Source: Candidatus Methanoperedens sp. (GTDB lineage: Archaea > Halobacteriota > Methanosarcinia > Methanosarcinales > Methanoperedenaceae). Taken from it: a stretch of 64,000 nt of DNA. Position numbers and translations under genes: made by a program. Where the stretch lies: contig JAPMTS010000021.1 of NCBI GenBank assembly GCA_026552955.1, forward strand, positions 41,165 to 105,164, in the 5' to 3' direction. Positions within the stretch are counted from its first letter, which is position 1. Every line of letters starts with the position of its first letter. Of the stretch, positions 28,577 through 36,392 are shown piece by piece. Below the pieces are notes generated by a model. That model was not told where the DNA came from. It made no database searches and worked only from the letters and a program-made list of their open reading frames with translations.

Positions 28577-29563
28577 ATGCAAAACCAAATCCTCTGGCTT
28601 AACAGGAAAGAAGTGGAGTCGCTTCTTGACATGAAAGGAGCGCTAAAAGTCGTGGAAGAAGCATTCAGGCAGCATGGGCTCAAAAAAGTCCAGATGCCTC
28701 CAAAGCTTTATCTATATTTTAAAGACCATAATGGAGACCTGCGGACAATGCCCGGATATCTTGAAGAACAGGATATTGCAGGTGTCAAGATAGTGAATGT
28801 CCATCCCGATAACCCGAAAAAAGGACTGCCAACAGTGATGGCCCTGGTGATCCTGAATTCCACGGAATCAGGTGCGCCTCTTGCTATTATGGACGGGACC
28901 TACCTTACGGATATGAGAACGGGTGCATCCGGCGGGATTGCCGTCAAATATCTTGCAAGGAAGACCTCAAGAACAGTGGGCTTTGTGGGAACGGGGAACC
29001 AGGCAAGAAGCCAATTGCTGGCGATAAATGAAATAATAGATATACATGAGATAAAAGCCACGAGTACATCGGAAAAGCAGACACTTGCGTTCAAAGAAGA
29101 TATGGAACTGAGAGTAGAATGTGAAATTACACCAAAGAACACCATTAAGGAAGTGTGCGATTGTGATATTCTTGTAACTACAACTCCTTCGAGGAAGCCA
29201 ATTGTGATGAACGATTGGATATCAGAAAGTACTCATATCAATGCGATAGGCGCAGATGCCCCTGGAAAAGAAGAGCTTGACCCGCGGATACTGAAGAGAG
29301 CAAAGGTCATTGTTGACGATATCCAGCAGGCTTCACATTCGGGAGAGGTCAATATGCCAATATCCAGAGGATCATTTTCTGGTAAAGATATTTTTAGCGA
29401 ACTTGGTGAAGTAATTACGGGGAAGAAAAAAGCGAGGACGAATGATTCGGATATTACCGTATTTGATTCAACAGGACTTGCAATCCAGGATGTTGCGACT
29501 GCGAATCTGGTTTATCAGAAAGCATTAAAAGCAAAGCTTGGAATAAGATTGCAGGAGTTCTGA
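28577..29563 (+). CDS. Ornithine cyclodeaminase/alanine dehydrogenase family enzyme
   Basis: 328 residues from the ATG at 28577; an upstream in-frame TTG at 28553 is less likely. The order fits the mu-crystallin family: MPGYLEEQDIAGVKIVNVHP substrate region, SGGIAVKYLARK, then a Rossmann motif GFVGTGNQARSQL and DDIQQASHSGEVN. Archaeal members include NAD-dependent alanine dehydrogenase and ornithine cyclodeaminase; I cannot separate them by eye. Monocistronic, divergent from the sulfite reductase gene. Confidence 0.8.
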   Translation: MQNQILWLNRKEVESLLDMKGALKVVEEAFRQHGLKKVQMPPKLYLYFKDHNGDLRTMPGYLEEQDIAGVKIVNVHPDNPKKGLPTVMALVILNSTESGAPLAIMDGTYLTDMRTGASGGIAVKYLARKTSRTVGFVGTGNQARSQLLAINEIIDIHEIKATSTSEKQTLAFKEDMELRVECEITPKNTIKEVCDCDILVTTTPSRKPIVMNDWISESTHINAIGADAPGKEELDPRILKRAKVIVDDIQQASHSGEVNMPISRGSFSGKDIFSELGEVITGKKKARTNDSDITVFDSTGLAIQDVATANLVYQKALKAKLGIRLQEF

Positions 29564-29659
29564 TTTTTCGGATTTCTGGAAGCATTTATCCGGATTGGGT
29601 TAATGAGAGATTTAATAAGGTTGTAGAGGATATTCTAACCAAAAAAGTGAAAAACTACC

Positions 29660-30475
29660 ATGATAGAAAATATCATTTGGCCGGCGCTTGGGTTGCTTGT
29701 CATAGCTTCGCTTATTCCGAGACATAATAAGATCAAACTTCCCCTTACGGGAATAAGCTGGATGTTCTTTTCAATACACTGGATGCTCCAGTGGGAACAT
29801 TATTACGAGCTTGAAGATTATGTTAATGTCTTATTGACAATTTCTGCTGCAGTCTTCAGTATTTACATAGGCTACCTCATGATCAAAAAGGACAGGTTGC
29901 TCTTCAGGAATGTCAATGGGATAGATACATTGACTTCTATTTCCATGATGACTACGGCTGCCGCAATAGGTGGTATTTCTTATTTTCTCTTTGCTGAGAT
30001 CCATTCACTGAATTTGTGGATAATCTCCATCGTAACTGACCAGACTGTATGGTTGGGATCGTTTCTTGGAATAATGATAACAAGGCTTGATTGGAACCTT
30101 ATATCAGTAAACGGCTACAAGGTTGAGATAATCCTTGCATGTACGGCTATTGAAAGCATTGCATTATTTTTAGGGATAATAGCAAGCGTAAATGCATCTC
30201 TGAAAAGGCTGGTATCGGCTTTTATGGTATCTGTCCCGGTAATATACGGTTTGAACCTGATAAGAAATGTTTTCGTGGTTGAAGCTTATGGGATGACATG
30301 GTTTGGAGACCCTGAAACGAGTTTTTATATTGCGCATACTGTTATCGCAAAAATGGGTTCATTGATAGCATTATTCGTGATAGCCTATGCAGTCTTTAAG
30401 ATACTTCCGGAAATTATCGATATGATCGATGGGATACTGAATCTTGTTGGAGGGATTTTCAAGAATGATGGCTAA
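29660..30475 (+). CDS. artA: Archaeosortase A
   Basis: 271 residues with about seven transmembrane helices. The exosortase-fold catalytic triad is visible: Cys in ILACTAIES, Arg in GLNLIRNVFVV and His in FYIAHTVIA. Archaeosortase A cuts proteins at a C-terminal PGF tripeptide and hands them to a lipid. It overlaps pssD. In Haloferax, PssA and PssD are reported to be needed for ArtA-dependent lipid anchoring, so the operon is functionally coherent. Two proteins with PGF-type tails are encoded 17-20 kb away. Confidence 0.9.
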   Translation: MIENIIWPALGLLVIASLIPRHNKIKLPLTGISWMFFSIHWMLQWEHYYELEDYVNVLLTISAAVFSIYIGYLMIKKDRLLFRNVNGIDTLTSISMMTTAAAIGGISYFLFAEIHSLNLWIISIVTDQTVWLGSFLGIMITRLDWNLISVNGYKVEIILACTAIESIALFLGIIASVNASLKRLVSAFMVSVPVIYGLNLIRNVFVVEAYGMTWFGDPETSFYIAHTVIAKMGSLIALFVIAYAVFKILPEIIDMIDGILNLVGGIFKNDG

Positions 30476-31106
30476 AGGTTCATTTTCATGGATATCGGGA
30501 ATATTTATTTTGACCATCCTTTCCTGGATCGCATACAGTAACTCCGGTGGTAGACTCTCATTGATCTTCTTTCTTTTATTCGAAGTCGGGGTCATGCTTA
30601 CCTTGTTTTTCATTATTTTTTTTCGCGATCCTGAGCGAATACCATCCGGGGATGAGGACGATGCAGTCTCGCCTGCTGATGGAAAAGTGATATCTATCAA
30701 CCAGAGGACAGTATGCATTTTTATGAATATACACAATGTTCATGTGAACCGAGCTCCTCTTTCAGGAATAGTCACTCATATCGATTATAAACCGGGAGGT
30801 TATATCCCTGCCTTTAACAAGGATTCCGAAGTAAATGAAAGGAACCATGTTGTTTTTGATACTGCGTCAGGAACTCTTGAATTAACACAAATCGCAGGTG
30901 TCCTGACAAGAAGGATCGTTTCTTATATCAGCGAAGGAACCTATGTAAAAAGGGGTGAGCGTATCGGAATGATACGTTTTGGCTCACGAGTGGATATCAC
31001 GATACCGGAAGGATATGTTTTTACGGTTGGGCTGAATGATAATGTGAGAGCTGCACAGACCATAATAGCCAGGAAAATGGATAAACACAAAGTAATATCT
31101 GAATAA
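30465..31106 (+). CDS. pssD: Archaetidylserine/phosphatidylserine decarboxylase
   Basis: 213 residues. The start at ATG 30465 is set by GGAGGG upstream and overlaps the artA stop. Two N-terminal hydrophobic helices are followed by FFRDPERIPSG and SPADGKVISI, then HNVHVNRAPLSG. The self-cleaving site that makes the pyruvoyl group is RFGSRVD near the C-terminus. It turns the serine headgroup lipid into the ethanolamine form at the membrane. This is the short archaeal/bacterial type of PSD. Confidence 0.93.
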   Translation: MMAKGSFSWISGIFILTILSWIAYSNSGGRLSLIFFLLFEVGVMLTLFFIIFFRDPERIPSGDEDDAVSPADGKVISINQRTVCIFMNIHNVHVNRAPLSGIVTHIDYKPGGYIPAFNKDSEVNERNHVVFDTASGTLELTQIAGVLTRRIVSYISEGTYVKRGERIGMIRFGSRVDITIPEGYVFTVGLNDNVRAAQTIIARKMDKHKVISE

Positions 31107-31118
31107 TGAGGAGGAGGA

Positions 31119-31805
31119 ATGGGAGAAAACATATTAAAACTTATCAAGCTGGCTGATATCATAACCCTAATCAACGCTTTAATGGGATTTGCCTCAATAA
31201 TAATGACGATGCGGGGGCAGATAGAAAGCGCACTTGTCCTGGTACTTCTTGCAGTGATAGCCGATGGCGCTGACGGAGCAGTGGCGAGGTTTTCCGGATT
31301 CGGGGTTCTTGGGGCGAATCTTGACTCATTATCCGATGTTATATCCTTCGGGGTTGCACCAGCAGTTATTGCATTTGTTTCTCTTTCAAAATTTGGGTTG
31401 CTGGCAGGAGTTTTTCCTGGCCTTTTTTTGGTTTGCGGTACTTTACGTCTTGCCAGGTTCAATATCTCCGGGAAAAAGGACGGATTTGAAGGAATTCCCA
31501 TTACTGCAGGTGGTTTAATAGTAGCATTATTTCTCCTGATAAAAGATCTCATCCCCTATTTTGAATATTCTTTTGCTGCGCTTCTTTTTATACTGTCGTT
31601 GTTGATGGTAAGCACGATACGTTATCCGAAAATTAAAAAACCCATAATACTTGCACCTATGGCAATAGTACTTGTATTTAATATCGCCGCTTTTTTCAAT
31701 GGGTCGTTGGACCTTGTGAAAAAAGGTTCATTGTTGCTGTTCATACTTATTATGGCTTACTTTTTGTTCCCGGTATGGAGGAAAATATATGCCAGAAATC
31801 AATAA
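31119..31805 (+). CDS. pssA: CDP-alcohol phosphatidyltransferase, archaetidylserine synthase
   Basis: 228 residues, about six to seven transmembrane helices. The CDP-alcohol phosphotransferase motif reads DGADGAVARFSGFGVLGANLD followed by SLSD, with all catalytic Asp residues. It joins serine to a CDP-activated lipid. A strong GAGGAGGA ribosome site lies directly upstream. Next to pssD and artA, it should supply the ethanolamine lipid route. Confidence 0.92.
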   Translation: MGENILKLIKLADIITLINALMGFASIIMTMRGQIESALVLVLLAVIADGADGAVARFSGFGVLGANLDSLSDVISFGVAPAVIAFVSLSKFGLLAGVFPGLFLVCGTLRLARFNISGKKDGFEGIPITAGGLIVALFLLIKDLIPYFEYSFAALLFILSLLMVSTIRYPKIKKPIILAPMAIVLVFNIAAFFNGSLDLVKKGSLLLFILIMAYFLFPVWRKIYARNQ

Positions 31806-32145
31806 CCGTGACAGGGCAGTCTTTGAAGCAGGAATAAAGCTTGGAGCTTTGTATCACCAGTTCGTTGGCACTCCCATCAATACGGATATGCTAGAAGGTC
31901 TTGCAAGGATGATAGAAGAAAGCATAGGGGTCCAGCCTTTCGTAAGAAGCATCAGTGTATCAATAGATTCCGAAATGGTTGAAAAAAATCAGAATCCGGA
32001 ATTCGGATATTGCGAATTGGAAGGCCGCATGCTTCATGTAAGTTTACAGGTGCTTTATAAGAATATCATAGCTCATGCAGAAATGTGTTATGATGAAGAA
32101 AGGGATTATCCTTTGATGAGTGTGAAGAAGATCGAGGAAATGTGA
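31789..32145 (+). CDS. mptD: Dihydroneopterin aldolase, archaeal type (MptD)
   Basis: 118 residues of the archaeal dihydroneopterin aldolase family (formerly DUF381), unrelated to bacterial FolB. Starts NRDRAVFEAGIKLGALYHQF; EFGYCELEGRMLHV and CYDEERDYPLM are family blocks. It cleaves 7,8-dihydroneopterin to the 6-hydroxymethyl pterin in methanopterin synthesis. Overlaps pssA by 17 bases, so it is the last gene of that operon. Confidence 0.85.
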   Translation: MPEINNRDRAVFEAGIKLGALYHQFVGTPINTDMLEGLARMIEESIGVQPFVRSISVSIDSEMVEKNQNPEFGYCELEGRMLHVSLQVLYKNIIAHAEMCYDEERDYPLMSVKKIEEM

Positions 32146-32164
32146 TCTCGGATTCTTGCTTTTT

Positions 32165-32530
32165 TCATCGCCAGAACTGCCACCATTTCTTTGTTTCAGG
32201 CGGAGCCGGTGTAAGCATTCGTTGTGTCTGGATATGAAGGACCTGTTCCTGGTGGAGCAGTTTAAGAAGTTCATCTATTTTTGAACTCAGGAATACCACT
32301 TCATTTTTCATTCTTTGTATTTCATCGCTTTGGGCAGGGTCAATTTTGCTAATACTACCAGTACTGGTGCTGCTTTCACCTGGTATCTCACCTGTGCTTT
32401 CTTTTTTCCTGCTATTAAAATAAAATTCAAGAGCTTCAGTTACAATATCGATTTTAGGCCTGCCGCTGGTTTCAATTTTTTCCTGTAGTTCTAAAGGTAT
32501 CCTAACATTAAGCTGCTTTTTTTCTCCCAT
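32165..32530 (-). CDS. Ribbon-helix-helix protein with coiled coil and aromatic tail
   Basis: 121 residues. Residues 5-45 (KKQLNVRIPLELQEKIETSG, then VTEALEFYFNSR) match the MetJ/Arc ribbon-helix-helix fold, a DNA-binding dimer. A Ser/Thr-rich linker follows, then a leucine-rich helix (SDEIQRMKNEVVFLSSKIDELL), ending in WWQFWR. The aromatic, basic tail could be a membrane- or protein-docking end. Target unknown. Convergent with mptD. Confidence 0.65.
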   Translation of the reverse strand: MGEKKQLNVRIPLELQEKIETSGRPKIDIVTEALEFYFNSRKKESTGEIPGESSTSTGSISKIDPAQSDEIQRMKNEVVFLSSKIDELLKLLHQEQVLHIQTQRMLTPAPPETKKWWQFWR

Positions 32531-32623
32531 GCTTATATAACTGAATAACTATTTTATATCTCTTTCCATCAGGATTCAGGAGCAAAACATAAAAGGCTGA
32601 AGAAACGATTTAGTCACCGATCA

Positions 32624-33340
32624 ATGCTTATCTTTCGAGTAGTACTTGTTGAACCGCTTTACAGCGGAAACGTAGGTTCCGTAGCGAGAGTCATGAAAAA
32701 TTTTGGGTTCAGTGAACTTGTTCTTTTAAGTCCCTGTGAAATCGATATGCCTGCACGCGTAATGTCTGTTCATGCGTATGATATTATCGAGAATGCAAGG
32801 ATCGAATTCTCTCTGAATGACGCTTTAAAAGGCTCAAATAGTATTGTCGGTATGACAGGACTTCCGGGAAAAACCGATAATAAACACTTCAGGATCCCTG
32901 CATATAGCCCCCGGCAATTGAAGGAAAAACTGGCCGGGAATAATGGGGTAATATCTCTTGTTTTCGGAAGGGAAGATGCAGGGCTTCGAAATGAGGAACT
33001 TGAATTGTGCGATATCATAGTTAATATACCAACGAGCCAGGTTTACCAGAGCATGAATCTGTCTCACGCTGTTGCTGTGGTTTTGTATGAACTCAGCGAC
33101 ATAAAAGCCGGAGATAGGTATATAGCCGACCATTTTGATATCGAGCTTCTATATGAGCACATTGATGACGTACTCGATGATATTGAATATAAGGAGCATA
33201 AAGAAGACAAGACAAAGCTTATGTTAAGTAGAATATTAGGGCGGGCTGAATTGACAGCACGAGAGGTACAGACCCTTCGTGGGATACTGCGCCGCATCCA
33301 GTGGAAATTAAGAACAGGTGAATATGGTAAATCCGGTTAA
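32624..33340 (+). CDS. trmJ: tRNA 2'-O-methyltransferase, TrmJ (SPOUT)
   Basis: 238 residues. VVLVEPLYSGNVGSVARVMKNFG is motif 1 of SpoU/TrmJ enzymes. LVFGREDAGLRNEEL is motif 2, and SQVYQSMNLSHAVAVVLYEL motif 3 with the knot. A C-terminal helical extension (~160-238) is as in TrmJ. It would 2'-O-methylate nucleotide 32 of tRNA using S-adenosylmethionine. Overlaps the MMP14 gene. Confidence 0.88.
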   Translation: MLIFRVVLVEPLYSGNVGSVARVMKNFGFSELVLLSPCEIDMPARVMSVHAYDIIENARIEFSLNDALKGSNSIVGMTGLPGKTDNKHFRIPAYSPRQLKEKLAGNNGVISLVFGREDAGLRNEELELCDIIVNIPTSQVYQSMNLSHAVAVVLYELSDIKAGDRYIADHFDIELLYEHIDDVLDDIEYKEHKEDKTKLMLSRILGRAELTAREVQTLRGILRRIQWKLRTGEYGKSG

Positions 33341-34829
33341 ATTCATAGTTGATTGCATCTTGGGAACAAAGCCGAGAATTGCACAAAGTCAGATGATCAA
33401 ACCTTCAGAACTGAAAGGGGACATAAAATTAGGCGAGTTCATTCCCTTTTTTATAGTAGCATCCATAGAAGTCGGGAATACTACTACCAAATGTATTTTG
33501 ACAGCCACAAATATGAAAGACGGACACACACGTGTTTTGAACAAGACCGTTAAAATGACACGGGACGTCAGGAAACCAAAACCCAACGAAAGGATCTTTG
33601 GTTCTACCCTTAATGGAGTATCTTTAACTAAAGAATCCATTGCCGAACTCGTAAGGGATACTCTGATTGAAGCGCATGAGGCTGTAAACCTTGATATCAC
33701 CACAGACCTTGATTTTGCAGTAAGATCAACGGGGGTCGTTGCAGGTTTTTCATCGCCTCATGAAGTTGGGGAATTTATAAAAGCGCTTGCGGATGGATGC
33801 CTGCTTGCAGGGATCCCGCCAAAGAAGATGGTTCCGGCAATGTCTAAAGATAACATCCCTGCTAAATTCAAAAACAATTCCCTGATCGATAAGATCATAT
33901 TTACAGGAGCTGTCGGGGGTGTCCTTCCTCCTGTTGGTTCAACAGGCGTTGAGATCGTTGCAAATGAAATGGAAGGCGAACTCGCAACAGCCGGCATCAA
34001 AGAAGGCGCCAAATGGTCAGGCGTAGATTTCAGGAATCCTGTTTTTTCAATGGATTTCGGGACAACCCTTAAAGGCCGCATTACCAATGATGAAATCCCT
34101 TATGCCAGGACAATTGCAAATCTGTGCGGTTTTGCAGGTGCGATTCCCGATGCTATCATAAAAGGAACAGGTCTTGTGGATAAGAGATACGGAGCTGCCC
34201 TTGATCTTTTCAGCGACAATAAAGAACGTATGATCTGGCTTTTAAGAGGTAATGTTATCAGGAAATATTGCGATGAGATACTTTCATATGTCAAAATTGA
34301 GATCGTACCTGATAATGTAAATCGATACGGAAGCGTCCCGGTCGACCCTGTTGCTGCAAGAAATATTGGCGTAATACTTATCGGTTGCGATGTTGGAGAG
34401 AACGGAAGTCTCCTGCATGAATTAACAGATATTGGTTCGGAATTATACTCAAAACATGGTTTGAGAACCATGTTTGCTACTCTTGACCTTATATCTGCAA
34501 TGATGGTTGGGAGAATCGTGAAACTTGCCATGGAACATAATCTTGTTTCCGGGAAGACATCTATAGGATTTACAGGAAGATCTGCCATTACAGGCTGTAA
34601 ACCTTACCTGATATTGAAAAGTATTGAAAAGCTTGGGATTTTCAACGAACCAAGGGATCATGTAGTGTTCGTGGATGATGGCCTGGCCCGCGGCGCCGCC
34701 GTTATGGCGCGCTGCATGAACTCCATGGGAGTACCAAGAAATCCCATCGGGGGGATAAGGGGTGGGGGCTGCGTCCTGAAACAGCGTATTGATCACTATG
34801 AAAAATCAAAAGAGAGGAATGTATCTTGA
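33324..34829 (+). CDS. Methanogenesis marker protein 14
   Basis: 501 residues from the ATG at 33324 (a GTG two codons earlier is possible), matching the family found in methanogens and methane oxidisers. VASIEVGNTTTKCILTATN resembles an actin/ASKHA ATPase phosphate loop. VFSMDFGTTLKGRITNDEIP is the second such element and IGFTGRSAITGCKPYLI the third. The family is thought to reactivate or assemble a methanogenesis enzyme, by analogy with ASKHA reactivases; function unproven. Followed by DUF1890 and DUF1894 with overlaps. Confidence 0.88.
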   Translation: MVNPVKFIVDCILGTKPRIAQSQMIKPSELKGDIKLGEFIPFFIVASIEVGNTTTKCILTATNMKDGHTRVLNKTVKMTRDVRKPKPNERIFGSTLNGVSLTKESIAELVRDTLIEAHEAVNLDITTDLDFAVRSTGVVAGFSSPHEVGEFIKALADGCLLAGIPPKKMVPAMSKDNIPAKFKNNSLIDKIIFTGAVGGVLPPVGSTGVEIVANEMEGELATAGIKEGAKWSGVDFRNPVFSMDFGTTLKGRITNDEIPYARTIANLCGFAGAIPDAIIKGTGLVDKRYGAALDLFSDNKERMIWLLRGNVIRKYCDEILSYVKIEIVPDNVNRYGSVPVDPVAARNIGVILIGCDVGENGSLLHELTDIGSELYSKHGLRTMFATLDLISAMMVGRIVKLAMEHNLVSGKTSIGFTGRSAITGCKPYLILKSIEKLGIFNEPRDHVVFVDDGLARGAAVMARCMNSMGVPRNPIGGIRGGGCVLKQRIDHYEKSKERNVS

Positions 34830-35278
34830 AAGCACTTTTAATGATGGGATGCCCCGAATTGCCAGTACAGACTGCAGCGGCATTGTATATCGCCAATAAA
34901 TTGGACAGGGAAGGATTTGAAGTTATAATCGCAGGGAATAAAGCTGCCATAAGCCTTCTTCTAAATTCCGATCCTGAGAAACATTATATCAAGAAAGTGA
35001 TGGACCTTGACAGGTGTATCGGTGCTCTTGCCGAAAAGAAAATGGATTTTGACCTGTGTTTTGTTTTTATCCATAGTGATAGCGGCATTTCATACCTGGC
35101 AACAATAAAATCGATCTCGAAGGCGAAGACAATAGCTGTGATTTTCGGAAAAGAGATAGAACCTCTCATTGAGGAAAGTACGGATTCTGTTATAATTGCC
35201 GCTAAAGCCGTTCATAACCCTACGCCGCTTCAGGCTAAGATTGACGGGGTGAAGTCATGGGCTGCGTTGACGAGATGA
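34826..35278 (+). CDS. DUF1890 family protein (methanogen-associated)
   Basis: 150 residues starting at TTG 34826 with AGAGGA upstream and overlapping the MMP14 stop. The family usually opens MKALLMMGCPELPVQTAAA, supporting the TTG over the ATG at 34841. It has a Rossmann-like layout. Found in methanogens beside DUF1894; role unknown. Confidence 0.85.
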   Translation: MKALLMMGCPELPVQTAAALYIANKLDREGFEVIIAGNKAAISLLLNSDPEKHYIKKVMDLDRCIGALAEKKMDFDLCFVFIHSDSGISYLATIKSISKAKTIAVIFGKEIEPLIEESTDSVIIAAKAVHNPTPLQAKIDGVKSWAALTR

Positions 35279-35532
35279 ATTATGAGATATTGTTGCCCAA
35301 TAGCTCTTTCAAGGAATGTGCTGAGTATATAAAGAAAAATTTCAAAGAAATATACTATGTTCCAGCGGGCTACAAGATATTTGACAATTATCTTGTGGGG
35401 ATCCCGCCAATACCGATAGCTGTTGATAATAGTGATATTATCATGCCTTATGTAAAGCCATGCCATGGGTGTTTTGTTTTGAGGATACCTGGAAAAGAGG
35501 AAGTTATGGGATTGAGGGCGGGGAAATCATAG
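35257..35532 (+). CDS. DUF1894 family protein (methanogen-associated)
   Basis: 91 residues. The ATG at 35257 has GGGGTGAA before it; an alternative ATG at 35275 lacks one. YEILLPNSSFKECAEYIKKNF and PCHGCFVLRIPG are characteristic. Last gene of the MMP14-DUF1890-DUF1894 set. No biochemical function is known. Confidence 0.82.
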   Translation: MGCVDEMNYEILLPNSSFKECAEYIKKNFKEIYYVPAGYKIFDNYLVGIPPIPIAVDNSDIIMPYVKPCHGCFVLRIPGKEEVMGLRAGKS

Positions 35533-35566
35533 TTGAAGCTAATATATTTTATCGTCTGTATACCCA

Positions 35567-35583
35567 CCGCAGCGAAGCTGCGG
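35567..35583. terminator. GC hairpin after the DUF1894 gene
   Basis: CCGCAG and CTGCGG form a perfect 6-bp stem with a 5-base loop, 35 bp after the stop, in AT-rich DNA. The 251-bp gap to the next gene has no other structure I can support. Confidence 0.35.
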
Positions 35584-35783
35584 CGCTGAAGCTCTATTTG
35601 ATAGAAAATAGCCTCTTTTTATAAGTGTGATTCAAGTGCTTTTTTCTTCATCCGTTAGAATTTTTTTTCAGTCTTTATCGTATCACCTCAAAACACTTTA
35701 TTTTTTGCCTTCTTTTTTTCAAGTATGTTTGGATAAAGTTTGGGAAAAGCCATTTATAAGGAAAAAGCATACATTTGTTTGTC

Positions 35784-36146
35784 ATGGATAGGGGGTTAGG
35801 TACCATAATTGATGATTATACTTTATATAGAATTATTGAAGCAATTATAGTTATACTCTATATGTTCATGGTTTATCTTGGTATTCAAATAGCATTGACT
35901 TGGAAATTCCTAAAAAAGGATTGCAGGAATTCGGATGAAATATTATCACAAAAAGGAAGTTTCATTAGATGTAGCATATTCATATCGATTACGGGATTTT
36001 TTATATCATTTAATAGTTTTTTTGAAGGTATTGGGGAATTAGACTCCACAACTTATGAACTAATTAAACTCATAGCATTTTCGGGATTAATATTTTTTTT
36101 TTATGAGTGGTATAAATTACTGAGTAAAGTCAAAAAACGGACTTAA
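35784..36146 (+). CDS. Small three-helix membrane protein
   Basis: 120 residues from the ATG at 35784. Three hydrophobic segments: IIEAIIVILYMFMVYLGIQI (~18-40), CSIFISITGFFISFN (~62-78) and LIKLIAFSGLIFFFYEW (~92-110). No family recognised. Size and topology resemble the 3-helix protein at 46797-47114, which stands next to a winged-helix gene. Here too a winged-helix-containing regulator follows, 247 bp away. Confidence 0.6.
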   Translation: MDRGLGTIIDDYTLYRIIEAIIVILYMFMVYLGIQIALTWKFLKKDCRNSDEILSQKGSFIRCSIFISITGFFISFNSFFEGIGELDSTTYELIKLIAFSGLIFFFYEWYKLLSKVKKRT

Positions 36147-36149
36147 TAT

Positions 36150-36166
36150 GGGTATCGCCACGATAC
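36150..36166. terminator. Perfect hairpin just after the small membrane protein gene
   Basis: GGTATCG and CGATACC make a 7-bp stem with a 3-base loop, 3 bp downstream of the stop codon. A likely terminator or mRNA-end structure. The remainder of the 246-bp gap is AT-rich without genes. Confidence 0.4.
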
Positions 36167-36392
36167 CTTAAAGCAGCATGGGGCGAATATATCCTTTATT
36201 TTGGAGAAAAGGACAAGGAAAAATATGCATGAGTATACTTATAATTACTATGGTAAATATTTTCACAAGTTATATGTATTCTTGTAGCATTTATCTTAAT
36301 AATAAGTGAAAAATGGGGAAAAATTTGTATCATAATTAAAATAATGTAACATATACATGATGTGGAATAAAAGGATTAATGGAGACTATTCT

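Noticed and set aside
33389..34588. Long minus-strand frames within the MMP14 gene
   Set aside because: Shadow frames: Ser-rich, no motifs, covered by a conserved family on the other strand.
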